From Agelaius tricolor (taxonomy: Eukaryota; Chordata; Aves; Passeriformes; Icteridae), in NCBI GenBank assembly GCA_023055355.1, contig JALJCS010000004.1:13608001-13672000 (forward strand): a stretch of DNA of 64,000 bases, read 5' to 3'. Every line of letters begins with the position of its first letter. Positions within the stretch are counted from its first letter, which is position 1. Made by a program: the position numbers and the translations under genes. Shown in pieces: positions 24,662 through 36,517 of this stretch. The notes beneath the pieces are model-generated. The model searched no databases. It saw only the letters and a program-made list of their open reading frames with translations, and was not told the origin of the DNA.

Positions 24662-25317
24662 TCCATTGCAGCACTCCAGTTATGCGAGTCATCTCACCAC
24701 ATTTCTGTAATGGCAACAAAGTCATAGTTTTCCTGCTGTACCATGGCTTCCAGCTCCTCTTGTTTGTTACCCACGCTGCACACATTAGTGTACATGCACT
24801 TCAATTGGGCTGCTGATTTCAGCCCTGATTCAGGCTTACCACCCATGGGCTTGTTTCTGGAGAGCCTAGTTGTATCTACTTCCCCCTTTGAACATAGTTG
24901 AAAGCCCTCTAAATGAGTCCTGCCAATTCATGGGCTAGAATCCTTCTGCCTTCATAGACAGATGAAGCCCACCTGACTCCAGCAAGCCATGTGGTGTAAA
25001 AGCAGCCCCATGATCAAAAAACCCAAAATTCTGCTGATGGCACCAGCCCAATTGGTGATAATGTGGGTTCTCATGTTCCTTTCATCATCTGTCCCTGCCA
25101 CTGAAGGGACTGAGCAGAACACCACTCTACCCCATCAACCACTTGACCCAGAGCCACGAAGTCCCTTTTAACTCCTCTTTTCAGTCTCATCACTGCCAGC
25201 CTGGAGTGTCAGCAGAGGGTAATAATCAGAGGGCTGAATCAGCCCAGGGAGTCTCCTGGTGATATCCCATACCTGGGCCCCAAGGAGGCAGCAGACCTCC
25301 CTGTAGGATGGGTCTGG

Positions 25318-25681
25318 TCAATATACAAGGTCCTCTACTCCCCTTAGAAGGGAGTCACCTACTGTGACTACTTTTCTTTTTAATGCTAGAGGTAGTGATC
25401 CATCTGACAGATGAAATGTAATCTGGAGGCTCTCCAGGCAGATTATTTTCTTCAATATCATCTGGCTGACCCTCTGGATCCAGGCCTCATACCTATTCTG
25501 AAGTGGCACCTGGGCAGGTAATGAGGGTCAGGAAGAACTTTTTATTAAGTCCCCAAGAAGAAACCCATTTCCATTCTCCTTCATCTACTAGGTCTCCTCC
25601 TTCAGCCTGATTGTAGGAGGCACAGGAGTCCTCTGGCTCCTGGAGGGCTTCTCTCACGGATGGAAGGGTGAAACTCCACAA
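25318..25681 (-). pseudogene. CR1 ORF1 remnant with GDSL esterase motif
   Basis: Two adjacent minus-strand frames (25493-25681 and 25318-25509) together cover part of CR1 ORF1. The second contains VVTVGDSLLRG, the nucleophile block of the SGNH/GDSL hydrolase domain found in CR1 ORF1 proteins. The two pieces are in different frames, so the protein is broken. The downstream catalytic Asp-His block of the family was not identified. Confidence 0.75.
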
Positions 25682-26598
25682 TATTTCCCTTTCACTTTCC
25701 CTAATACTCCTTAGTCTTTTGACTTCCTCCTTAGCCTGGCCACCAGACAGGGGAGATCATTCAGCTGTTCACACTGCAGGCAGGCACCATCCATCCCTTG
25801 GTACTTCTCATAGGCTCAAACACTCCTTACAGGAAAGGGTCTGGACAGATGCATCCTTCTTGAGGGGTTCTGTTTGGATTGGTACACTTTTACTAGCTAT
25901 GGCATCATTTAGAGACCATTGCTGAAAAAAATCCCAAAACTAACCAACTAATCAACCAACCAACCAACCAAACAACCCACCCCCAATACAAAATAAAAAC
26001 CCCACTAGGAGGAGGATGACTGCAACCCTGCCTGCACAAACTGCCACGCTGCTCCCTCAAACACAGGCCACACCCTGTTCACCATGGTCCTCAGAGCCTT
26101 CTTTTAATAGCACCTCTGCACCTCTCTGTGCCTGAATGGCTGCTGAGAGGAAGAACCCACCAGCTCAGCTCCCTTTGAGAGAAATCTGTGAGGAAAGGAG
26201 AGAACAAGCACATCAGGGAGGAAAAGCATGCCTAAATGGCATGGGAATGGGAAGAGATCAGGGGTAGGGAAAGTATGAGCAAGAGATGGCAAGCATGAGC
26301 AAGAGGGAAAGTGAACACATCAAAGTAGAAAAATGTGTCTGAGATGGAAAAGCAACCAAAGGGGAGGAAAGAATGACAGAGAGAAGAAAGAGTGAGAAGA
26401 GGGAAGTGCAAAAGAAAGTAACAACACTCAAGAGAGTCAAAGCATGTGACAGAGGGACAAAGAGCATATCAGAAGCAGAGTGAGAGAGGCGAAGAAAGTA
26501 AATAGGGAAGACCATGTGAGAGAGTGAATGTGAAAGGGAAAACATCTGAGATAGAGTAAAAGGAGGGTAAAGAGAGTAGGGAAATGGGAAGATCAAAG

Positions 26599-26660
26599 GA
26601 GGGAGGGAGGGAGGGAGGGAGGGAGGGAGGGAGGGAGGGAGGGAGGGAGGGAGGGAGGGA
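26599..26660 (+). repeat. (GGGA)n microsatellite
   Basis: About 15 perfect copies of GGGA (TCCC on the other strand) inside the purine field. Its perfect state against decayed surroundings suggests recent expansion. Confidence 0.97.
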
Positions 26661-28120
26661 ATTTGGAGACAGAAGAGAGAAAAAGTGAGGGAAAGTGAAA
26701 GCAAGAAAAAGAGAAGCCACAGGATGACAGCAGGGAGGAAAAAGTGAGGAACACAGAAAAATAGAAAAGAAACATACAAAAGCATGATCATTCACAAAAA
26801 CATAAGGGAAAAGCAAACCAAGAGAGAAGCAACATGTCTGTGAGAGGTTATGTATGTGAGAGAAAGCAGATGTGTTTAAGGTTGTAGGAGAGGGCAAGGT
26901 CTGTGAAAGAGAAGACTGATCAGAATGGAAGAGAAAGCACTCTACAAGAAGGAGACAGTTTCTTTGGGAGGAGGACAATGTGACCAAGAGGAAGGCAAAG
27001 GTTGAGAAGTAAGAGCGAATTGACTGAAAAAAGCACACTGCTAAGAGGGAAAACAGGGAAGGATAGATACAAGTGGAATGCAAAGAGGAGTCCAGAGAAA
27101 GCCTAAGACAAGAAAAGACAAAGGCAGAAGCTACACAAAGAGAAGAAAGGAGTGAGACTGAGAGGTAATTTGTGAGGAGGGGAGGGAGAGAAAACACATC
27201 TAAGACAAAGAAAAAGCCCAAGAGACAGATGGATAGAGAAATGAAGGCAGTGGAATGCCAAGAGCAAGAAATAGCAAGCAGCATAGGGAAAGCATAAGCA
27301 AGGAAATGAAAGCATGAAGGAGAGGGAAAGTGCAAGAATGTGTCAAAGAGGTGAGAAAGCACATGAGGAATGGAAAAAGTGAAAGAGGCAAAGCAAGGAA
27401 GAATGTAAAAAGGCAAACATGGGAAAAAACATCATGCAAGTGAAGTGAGTGAGAGGCAAAATATGTCTGGAAGACAAGAAAAGCTGCAGGGCAGAGATAC
27501 AAATGAAAGAGGAAAAGCCCATCTCATGGAGGCGGAAAGACAGGAGACAGCAGAAGAGATGAAGGAAGAGAAGGACAGAGGTCAAAGAGACACAGATTGA
27601 TGGGGAAGAGGGACGCAAAAAGAGATGCAGAGTGAGATGGAAAGTTCAGGAAGGAGAGGAATGGTTGGGGGTGTGACTGAGAAGAAGGGATTGAGAAGGA
27701 GTGAGCAGGAAAGAGAAGTACAGTGAGGCAAAAAATAAATAAGACAGCAAGCGACACAAGGGGGATAGTGAGAGACAGAAAGCTGTCATGAGACAAAGTC
27801 CAAGGAGAGAAAAACTGAAAGATGGAAATGCATGAGAGAGAAGAATGTTAGACACTATAAGAAGAGAGACTAGGAGAGTAAAATGGCTAAATCGACACAA
27901 TGACTGCAAAGTACAAAAGACAAAGCCGCAAAATGCATCTGTGGGAGACAGAGTGGCAAAGCACACACACAAGAGTCGAAGTGCACATGCACAAGAGGCA
28001 AAGCATGAGTGCAAAACACTGAGGAGAGAGAGAGAAAGAGAGAGAAAGAGAAAAGTGAGAAAGGAAGGAAGTGGCAGAAGGAAGGAAGGAAAGAAAGAGA
28101 GACAGAGAGAAAGAGACAGA

Positions 28121-28147
28121 GAAAGAAAAGAAAAGAAAAGAAAAGAA

Positions 28148-28230
<83 letters not shown>
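28121..28230 (+). repeat. (GAAAA)n / (GAAA)n microsatellite
   Basis: Five or so GAAAA units pass into about 21 GAAA units, then into GAGAGGAA units up to about 28262. It is pure purine over more than 140 bp. Confidence 0.97.
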
Positions 28231-28231
<1 letters not shown>

Positions 28232-28663
28232 GAGGAAGAGAGGAAGAGAGGAAGAGAGGAAGAAAGGCGAAGCACATGACACAAGGGACAAAGCACAAAT
28301 GAGGGAAGAGCAAAGCATGTGACAGATAAATCCCACATGAAAGACAGAGTATGTGAGAGAGAAGGCAACACGTGTGTAAAGATGACAACAGGCAGAAGAG
28401 AATGAAAGATATGTCAGAGATGAAGTGTACAAAGGAGGGAAAATGCATGCAAGAAGAAACACACAAGTGGAGGCAAAGGTCAAAGCACAAGAACAAAGTG
28501 ACAGAATAAGAAAGGGAAGTTCAGAGTTACAAGAAAAAAAGGCACATGAGAGAGGCACAGCACAATATTCAGGCAAAAGGCAGGAGAGGCAAAGCACACA
28601 GGAGAAAGCAAGCATTGGATAGCAGGGAAAGCATGAGAGGGAACATACATGCAAAAAACATAC

Positions 28664-29535
28664 AAAGTCATTAAGGCTGGAAAAGACTCTTAAGATCTTT
28701 GAGTACAACCATGAACCCAGCACTGTCAAGTCCACCCCAAACCATGCCCCAAAGTGCCACATTTGCACATCTAAGTACCTCTAGGGATGGTGACCCAGCT
28801 ACTTCCCTGGGTAGCCTGTTCCAATGCTTGACAATCATTTCAGTGAAGAAACTTTTTCTTAACATCCAATCTAAACTTCCCCTAGTCCAGCTTGAGGCCG
28901 CTTCCTTTTGTCCTATGACTTGCTGCTTGGAAGTAGAGACTGACCCCCACCTAGCTATAACTTCCTTTCTGGTAATTGTGGAGAGCCTCCTTTTCTCCAG
29001 GCTAAATAATCCCATTCTCTAAGCAGCTCCTCATAAGACTTGTGCTCCAGACCCTTCACCAGCTCCACTGCCCTCTCTGGATATGCTCCAGCCCCTCAAT
29101 ATCCTTCCAGTAGTGAGGGGCCCAGAACTGGACACAGCACTCAAGGTGTGGCCTCACCAGAGCCAAGTACAAGGGGACAGTCACTTCCCTGGTCCTGCTG
29201 GCCACACTATTGTTGATACAGGCCAGGATGCCATTGGCCATTGTGGCCAACCTGGGCACTTGATGCTCAGCTGCCAACGAGTATCCCCGCCCGGTCCTTT
29301 CCCACCAGGAAGCTTTCCAGCCATTCTGCTCCCAGCCTGTAGGTTGTTGTGATCCAAGGATAGGACCTGGCACTTGGCCTTTTTCAGTATCATACTACTG
29401 GCCTAGGCCCATCAATCCAGCCTGTACAGATCCTTCTCCAGGGCCTTCCTGTCCTCCAGCAGATCAACACTTCTACCTAACTTGGTGTCGTGACTTAATC
29501 CGCTTGTACAGATCACTGATAAAGATACAGATGAG
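28664..29535 (-). mobile_element. CR1 LINE, 5'-truncated
   Basis: A minus-strand CR1 of about 0.87 kb inserted in the purine field. On the plus strand it starts with 'cattaaggctggaaaagactcttaagatc', the antisense of the CR1 3' end. It passes through 'ttccaatgcttgacaatcatttcagtgaagaa' and 'ctccttttctccaggctaaa', and ends in antisense reverse-transcriptase sequence near 29535. The terminal short repeats are not clear. Remnant frames (28671-29015, 29056-29373) carry CR1 phrases such as [10 protein letters not shown] and [13 protein letters not shown]. Confidence 0.88.
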
Positions 29536-31470
29536 GGGCAGGCAAAGCAAAGCACATGAAAAAAAGGCAAAACCTATCAGAGAGAGAGAGGGAAATGTGG
29601 GTGCAGACATAAAGAGAGAAGAAGCTTCACAGTGAGAGGGAGAAAACATGTGGGAAAGGAACAACTGAGAGGAGGAAGAACAACTGGAGATAATGACAGA
29701 GGGGAGAGAGGAAGGGAAGCCACTCTGTTTTGGGAAGGACTCTCAAAAAAGCTTGAAAGACAGATAGAAAATCCCCAAGAGAGAGGAAATGCAAATCTAA
29801 GAGGGAGGAAAAGCAGCTTCAAGACAAGCCAAAGCAGGGTATGGCTGGGGCAAGCTCTACAGATTTAGAAGAAAAACTATAGAGGTGGAAAGGATAGAGA
29901 ATGAGTGAGAAGAAGAAAGCACAAGTGAGACACTGCAAGCTCAAGAAAGGCACAGTGCATGCAAGAAAGTATGTCTGTAAAGAGACTGGAATACATACAA
30001 AGGAGAAAGTAAAAGATAAAGAGACAAAGGGAATGAGGGAGGGAAGTCCTAGAGAAAAAGGCATGTGAAAGAAGAAGGGTGAGGGAGAAGATGAGGACCC
30101 GGGTAAAAGATTTAACATGGCACAGAGAAGGAGAGTGCAAGCAGTTTGGATTTTAAAGTATTTGAGTGCATGTGAAAGCTGGAAAATCTGTGAGGCATGG
30201 GAAAGCATGTAATAAAAGAGAAAAGCTGCAAAAGGCAAAGGAAGACACAAAAAGGATAAACAAGAGACATGAGGATGCACAAGAGAAAGAAACAAGAGAC
30301 CAAACATGCACAAGAAAGCAAGAGAAAAACAAAGCACATTCAAATGAGAGAGGGAGAGCATTTGCATGCTTGCAAGAGGGAGAAAGTGCACGAGCAATGA
30401 GAGTTGCATGCGTGAGAGGGGGAAGCATACAAGGGGGGAGCTGCAAGATGGGAATGCTCAAAAGAGGAGAGAAGTGTGCCAATCAGGAGAAGAGCATAAA
30501 GGTGAGAGGAAAAGGCGAGAGAGAGGGAGAAAGGTATGTGAGAGAAAATGTAAAGAGCACATAAAGCAGGAAGAATGCATACATGAGAAGGAGCAAGCAT
30601 GACTGAGAGATGGAAAAACTGAGTAAGAAAGAAGGGGAAAAGCCTTGATGGGGAGTCAGGGATCCATGAAGTGTGAGTGAGGAAGTGTGTGAGGAGGAAA
30701 GCTCATAAAGAAGCATGAAACAGGAAGAAGCATGCTTGTGAGGGGCAGAATCAGGAGAGTGACAGGAGGGCACTGAGGAGGAGAGAGTGAGGAAGCCCAA
30801 GAGAGAGAGGTAAGCATAGCCAGGACAGGAAGCACAAGAGGCATAAACATGCGGCAAGTAGGAAAAGTCTGCATGTAAAAGAGGCAGGAAACCCAAACAC
30901 ATGGGATGATGAAAGCACAGCCATGAGAGACAGGCAACGTGCACAAGAAGGGTAAGTGTCTGACAGGATAGGAAAGCAAGAGGGAGGGGGGTGGAGAGAA
31001 GACAGGTGTAGCACCATACAGAGACAGAGAGAGAGACTGACACAGTGAGAGAGGAGAACGAACAGAGGTGTTAAACCACATCCAGGTGCCTCCGTTTTAC
31101 TGGGACGCCTCATATGCATAAATAATTGTTTACTCCTGTAATTCTATGCTTTCCATCTTGGTCTCTCTCAGTCTGCATGCAGCGGTCTTATCTCGATGCA
31201 AGTGTGAGAGGGAGAGATGTGTTGCACATGCAAGGGAGAAAAAGTATGAAAAACAGGTGCAAAGTGTGTCCAAGAAAGAAGGGAAGTTTGGGGTGGGGTG
31301 GGGTGCTGCTGGCCAGCGGATAACAAGAGAGGGATAGGAAAGATACCAAACAAGCTAAAGAAAAGGATACGGAGGAATGAGAGAAGAGACAGCAGGCAAG
31401 ATATAAAGAAGGACAGTGAGTCAGAGACAGCAGGCAAGCACATGGGAAAATGAAATCTTCATTTTTTAGC
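29536..31470 (+). repeat. Purine-rich decayed tandem repeat field, part 3
   Basis: The last part of the same field, with phrases such as 'gagagggagaaagtgcacgagc', 'ggcatgtgaaagaagaagg' and 'gagagggagagcatttgcatgc'. A block of ordinary mixed sequence at about 31075-31195 interrupts it, after which the G+A-rich text resumes and stops near 31470. No gene is seen. Confidence 0.8.
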
Positions 31471-33387
31471 AGCACCAAGCTTCACAGCTCAACATCTACT
31501 ATGAGCTGGGCTGACTAATCAAAATTTTCTTACATGGTAGTGTAGAAAAACCTAATCCCTTCTCCATACAACCTTACTAAAATTCTGCTTATTGCAGAAT
31601 GATGTGTTTTTTTTAGTTTTCCTCTGTTAAGTTCCAGTAAGCATAGTTCAGTAACAATAGGAAGGACTGCTATGCTGTAAGTTTATTTACAGACACAAAA
31701 CTTAACCAACCTTTCATTATTAGCTTTTCAGCTTTTCAAGTCCTTTTAGAATCCTGCAACAGTTTCTGACTAGACTCTCATTATTCTTTGAGGATACTCT
31801 GCATGCTTACCACTGGAACACAAAACTTCCCCTAAGCTACTCATGTCCAACACAGTTAATACTGATTGTCTTAATATTCAATAAGCTTTGCATGTATTAA
31901 CATCTAATGAACTCTTTTGTGCAAGCAACTTTGGGAAATCTAACCATATAGGATGGCAGAAAAATACTGTCTCACAATACAGAGGTTCAAAACAAAAATA
32001 AAGAACAAATACTGCGCCCTTTTGTACAGCAAAGTGGTGCTACGTACTTGCACTGTAGGTAGTTGCAGTCTAAAGATGCAATGAGAACTGTAAACTCAGC
32101 TATGTGCTCTTGAGCAAAAGTCACATGAAAACCAGAAGAACAAGAGAAAGAAGACAATGTAACCATGACAACCTCAAACCAGAGCTTGGGCAGAAATAAA
32201 AAAGATTTTCAGAACCCTTTCAATTCAGTATTACCTACAAAGTCATAGACCATTTCAATTAAAAAGTGTAGCTGATGTTACTCGAAGTGTTCTCTACCTA
32301 AGACTGCAGTTCTGCTGATGAGAACAAATCTCATAGCAATTGTAATACACAGCATCCATAAGACCATTTAAAAGCCAAGTGAGTAAGCCTCAATGATTTG
32401 GGCAGTAGCTAGCACACTGGAGGACACGTTCTCAATTTCCAGTCATTACTGGAAAGCAAACCTCATGTTGGATATGCTAACTCCATCAAAAAATAGATTA
32501 TAACTTTTTAAGTTCTAAATCTATTCAGACACTTAATTTTATCTATAGAAAGCAAAAATAACCTAACCTACCCCCAATCTGTTTACTCATAAATTCTGTG
32601 CACACAAGTTTCCTTAATACTTACATAGAAAGTGCTTCAGCTCCTAAAACTGATTAATGGAGCAAAAGGATGATATTTATTTTGCTAATGGCTTGGAAGT
32701 AACTTGTTATTTGTTTATAACAGAAGCAACCCTACTTTGCTGGATCACCTTCCAATTGGAAAATACTTTTCAACACTGAAAGTCATGGCTGCCTGGAGGA
32801 AGCGTCATAGGAAAAGTCAGTGTCTCAACAACATGAAAAGGAATGACTGAAGAGGTATCCATCACAGAGTAGTAACAAAGTCCAAGAGAAATCTTCAGCC
32901 ATCTCTACAATGACAGCATCTCAGGAAAAACATAAGTGAGTAGAATACTCCTCCAGCTCATGGCAATAAAACCCCAGCCCAGTTTGAGCCAATCACTTCC
33001 AGATTTCCATACATATCAACAAACAAGTAGATGACCTCTGTATTTCTTTTTATTTATTTAGAGAATGAGACTGCTACAATATAACAGATAATAAGTATTA
33101 CAATTTTAGAGAATGCAGCAGCATATACTCATAGATGCCAACATTTTTTCAGCTTACACCTTGTTCAGCTAACCTAAGTAAGACAGAATGGATTTAAACA
33201 GAAGAATTAAAAACTATTTGTATAAAATATTGAAGGATTCAGTGGAAAATGTTTGGACTGTCCTTTGTCTTTAAGAAGACACTTTCTACCTAGGACTCAA
33301 AAAAAAGGTATTGAAACACTCACTGCATGTCCACCTTACGCCAGAAGGAAAAGTTTTAATGCATTAACATGGGTAGTGAATGGGGGG
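31471..33387. other. Unrecognised intron sequence
   Basis: Ordinary AT-rich intron sequence with no recognisable repeat, exon or RNA gene. The composition change from the purine field at about 31470 is abrupt. Confidence 0.5.
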
Positions 33388-34066
33388 TGTCTTAGATTGC
33401 AAATGGGGGGGTCTATTCTATCGCCTTCTCTTAGAGGTGGGGCAGTTATCTTCTGTTAATTGGGCAGTTTCCTTTATCTTTTCCATGACCCATTCTCCCT
33501 CCAGGAGATATCTCCCGTTAATGGGCCACTGAGTCTCACTGCATGACTGATAAAGTCCCATCATCCCATTGTGAGATGCTTCGTTCAGGAGGAGGAGCCA
33601 AGCATTCCTTCCAAAATATCATCTGAGATATGGAACACAACAGGCAGCCTCTTCCCACTGGATTCCCAGAGGAGCAGCTTTCCTCTCCACTGGATTCCCA
33701 GAGGAAGACCAGGCCCATCTACACCACCACTGGACCTTCAGAGGAAGATCATGCCCTTCTACAGGATCCCTGCTCCAACAGAATCACACCTGTCACTGCA
33801 GGAGGACTGCAGCCACCATTTAATCAGACTGCTACCAATACCCTGACCCACGGGGTGTCAGGTCATATTCTGACTCTGCCAGTGTTGTTTTATATTACTG
33901 CATTTTTATTTTCCCTAATAAAGAACTGTTATTCCTACTCCCATATCTTGCCTGAGAGTGCATTAATTTCAGAATTGTAATAATTCAGAGGGAGGGAGTT
34001 TACATTTTCCATTTCAAGAGAGGCTCCTGCCCTCCTTAACAGACACCTGTGTTTTCAAACCAAGAT
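33388..34066 (+). mobile_element. Solo LTR, ERVL-like
   Basis: Begins TGTCTTAGATTGC and ends near ttttcaaaccaagat. It contains 'tattttccctaataaagaactg' with a polyadenylation signal AATAAA at 33917-33922, followed by 'ccatatcttgcctgagag' and 'gggagtttacattttcc', phrases I recall from songbird ERVL-type LTRs. GGGGG flanks both ends (33383-33387 and 34067-34071), as expected for the 5-bp target duplication of ERVL elements, although a G run is weak evidence. The terminal CA has decayed to AT. No internal retroviral sequence is present. Confidence 0.75.
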
Positions 34067-35149
34067 GGGGGACTCAATCAATCAAACACAATGGGCTGAA
34101 GATAGCAAAAGCTGATATGAACTGCTGAAATTCCTTCAGCTAGCACACCTTCCTAATTCTGTTTAGATCAGCATCATAAAAGAATTCAGAGCAAAATTTA
34201 AGTTTGATGTGCCAGAACTCTACATTAACAGAGTCAAGGCATAACATTAAAGTTATGCAACTATTAACACCCTCCTGTTGGGCATACATCCATTTTTGCT
34301 ATCTGAAAGCCATTTGCTAATGTGAAAGCACTGTTACAACTTTTGGTATCTGAGGAACAAAAACTAATAGGCATGCAGGCTTCTAGTGCTAGGAAACACC
34401 CACCAGTTCACCCTCACACTTAACTAACTAAACCAAGTAAAACACAGATTTGAATGTGCTGGTAATCTGAAAACTATCACGATGCCTAACTGAAGAGTGG
34501 TAATTACACAACACTGTGAACATCACCCACATGACAATTTTGTTTTGGTAGGAGCTCGGAAACTGAATCCATATGGAGTGTACCTGCACAGTGAGGTCTT
34601 ATAATATAGGTTAAATTATCCAACAACATGGCCCTTTTCCAGTTTTAGGGAGCCAAAACCCCGAAGTTCTAATCCAGAACAGAGCAATAGAGTGGTCACT
34701 GTAAAAACTACCTTTTATATGAACCAGGTACTCACAGGAATTTATGCAAGTCACACACAGAACACTTGGTTAAGTTCAGGCATCAGTTTAATCAGTACTC
34801 CCCATCTCAAAAATAGTTTCAAGAGTTATTGCACGGTTTCCATGGAGACTGAACCTAAAGAGTTCTTTCTATTTCTGTCTGTGAAAATCCCTTCACATTT
34901 ATGCTGCCAAGTTTCTCAGGAGAGCCTGAACGATTAAAAGTGGCAGTAATATCCATGCTAGTGTCTATCATATGCCACTTAATTATTTTAGAAACACATT
35001 TACCTTTCCATATGAGGAGAATATCTTATAGTTTCACGAGTTTATTCAGATGAAAGCAAATTGTTTAAGGACTTCCAACTACATTTCCACAGCAAGTGTA
35101 CTATCTGAAAACATCCTTATCTTCTATTCCACCTTATCATACCAGCAAA

Positions 35150-36205
35150 ATACTGGTATGATACAGGGGCTACATGTATCTAACGCACTTTCATCTCACA
35201 AGTAGGCTTTTAATGTCTCTCATCACATCTCCTCATGCAAACTGGTATTTTCTGATATTTTCCTAGCCTAGTCCAGGCTAAGAAAAGTGGACATTCAGGT
35301 GAACTGAAAAATTATTGAGATGCTGTAGAAATTCCATCTGAAGGCCAGTCACCAGTGGTCAACCACAGGATGTCACACAGGGGCCAGTAGTGCTTAATGG
35401 CTTCACTAATGAAGTAGGTGATGGGGCAGTGCCCCCTCAGCAGGCCTGCACCCAACACACAACTGGGAGCAGTTTGTGCGGGACTTGGGTCAGCAGATGG
35501 TCTGCTACTACTCAGGGGCATCTCGACAGGCTGGAGAAATGGACTGACAAGAAACTCAAGATGTTTAACAAAGGGAGATGCCAAATTCTGCACCACACAC
35601 CAGAACAGGCTTGGGGCTGACCATCTGGAAAGCAGCTAGGTAGAGAAGGATGTATGTCATTCCTGCTGGACAACAAGTTGAGCATAAGCAAGCAATGTTC
35701 CCATGAACCAACCCAAGGCTGTAGTGCAAAAAGTGGAGCCAGCAGGTTGAAGAAGGTGATCTTCCCTCTCTGTTAAGCAGTTGTAAGATCACACCTAGGT
35801 TCTGGATCCAGTTTTGGGGTCTCCAGTACAAGACAGACATGGGTCTACTGGAGAGAATGCACCGAAAGCTCACAAATATGTTTCAGAGACTGGAGCATTC
35901 GACAAAGTGAGAGGCTGAGAAAGCTGGGACTGTTTAACCTTGAGCAGACAAAGTTTGGCAGGGTTCTCACCAATGTTCATAAATGTCTCACGGGCACAAG
36001 AAGATGTACTCAGACTCGTCTCACTGGTGCTCAGTGAAAGGATGAATGATGCACAACAAATTTCCCTTAAACACCAGTGAACAACTGTTCAACTCCTGGA
36101 ACAGGTTGTTCAAGAAGACCCTGGAATATCTCTGCTTGCTCTGACTGACCCTCCTTTCAATAGGAGGGCTGGACTCCAGATTCTGTGGCTTCATAAATGC
36201 AAAGT
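35150..36205 (+). mobile_element. Old CR1 LINE, ORF2 to 3' end
   Basis: Plus-strand CR1, heavily diverged. Recognisable parts include 'gggctacatgtatct', 'aagtggacattcaggtgaactg', 'gatggggcagtgccccctca', 'ggcatctcgacaggctggagaaatgg', 'cctgctggacaacaag', 'gttctggatccagttttggg' and the 3' part 'aacaggttgttcaagaag'. It aligns by eye with the copies at 47.2 and 56.2 kb along its whole length, so the three are one subfamily. All frames are broken. Confidence 0.75.
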
Positions 36206-36307
36206 GCCAAAAGAGGGAAGGGTATGTATGTGTACTTGCACCTATGCAGTGATGCCCAATGCAAGAAGGTCTGGTAAGCCAACCCAGCTGATGCAGCTGT
36301 TAATTAC

Positions 36308-36517
36308 ATGGACTCTGCTAGAGTGGTTGAAATTCACAAAGACAGCCCTGGAATCAGGCTTTCCTATCCAGGCCAACCTCCTCAGATGCAACAGCTGTTA
36401 AACAGGCTGCAGAATGCCAGGCTCTTTGCTAAGAATGATACTCCTGAGTGGTTCTGGGCACATCTTAATCTTGCACTCAGAACCACAATCAAAAAGCAGA
36501 GGTTTGAATTCCACTGA
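36308..36517 (+). other. Orphan 69-codon open frame of unknown origin
   Basis: A plus-strand frame beginning MDSARVVEIHKDSPG and ending LRTTIKKQRFEFH before a stop. It is open for nine codons upstream of the Met back to a TAA. Its composition is balanced and protein-like, with NDTPEWFWAHL and a basic C-terminus, unlike the low-complexity frames nearby. It lies just beyond the 3' end of a CR1 and antisense to PIGG. I do not recognise it. It could be a processed-pseudogene fragment, an exon of an unknown antisense transcript, or chance. Confidence 0.15.

Larger units (their letters stand above)
21961..26190 (-). mobile_element. Near-full-length, inactive CR1 LINE
   Basis: A CR1 non-LTR retrotransposon of about 4.2 kb on the minus strand. 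Its 3' end (left) reads ATTCTGTGATTCTGTAATT on the minus strand, the short-repeat end typical of CR1. ORF2 remnants (endonuclease and reverse transcriptase) cover about 22041-24661. ORF1 remnants with a GDSL-type esterase motif lie near 25318-25681. A 5' untranslated-like part runs to about 26190, including a CCAA-rich tract at 25940-25985. Purine-rich repeat flanks it on both sides, so it inserted into an existing purine field. The 5' limit is uncertain by about 50 bp. Confidence 0.92.
26191..28663 (+). repeat. Purine-rich decayed tandem repeat field, part 2
   Basis: This continues the field at 18696-21960 on the other side of the CR1. The same phrases occur ('gagagagtgaatgtgaaagggaaaac', 'gcatgtgacagaggg', 'aaagcacatgagg'). 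It contains a (GGGA)n run at 26599-26660, a (GAAA)n run at 28121-28230, and one isolated 'ggaaggaagtggcagaagg' at about 28066-28084 that mirrors the unit of the 16.5-18.7 kb array. Minus-strand frames of 200-315 residues here are artefacts of composition. Confidence 0.85.

Noticed and set aside
26258..31478. Minus-strand frames of up to 315 residues and plus-strand Lys/Arg/Glu-rich frames
   Set aside because: Same composition artefact as above, running across microsatellites such as (GGGA)n and (GAAA)n.
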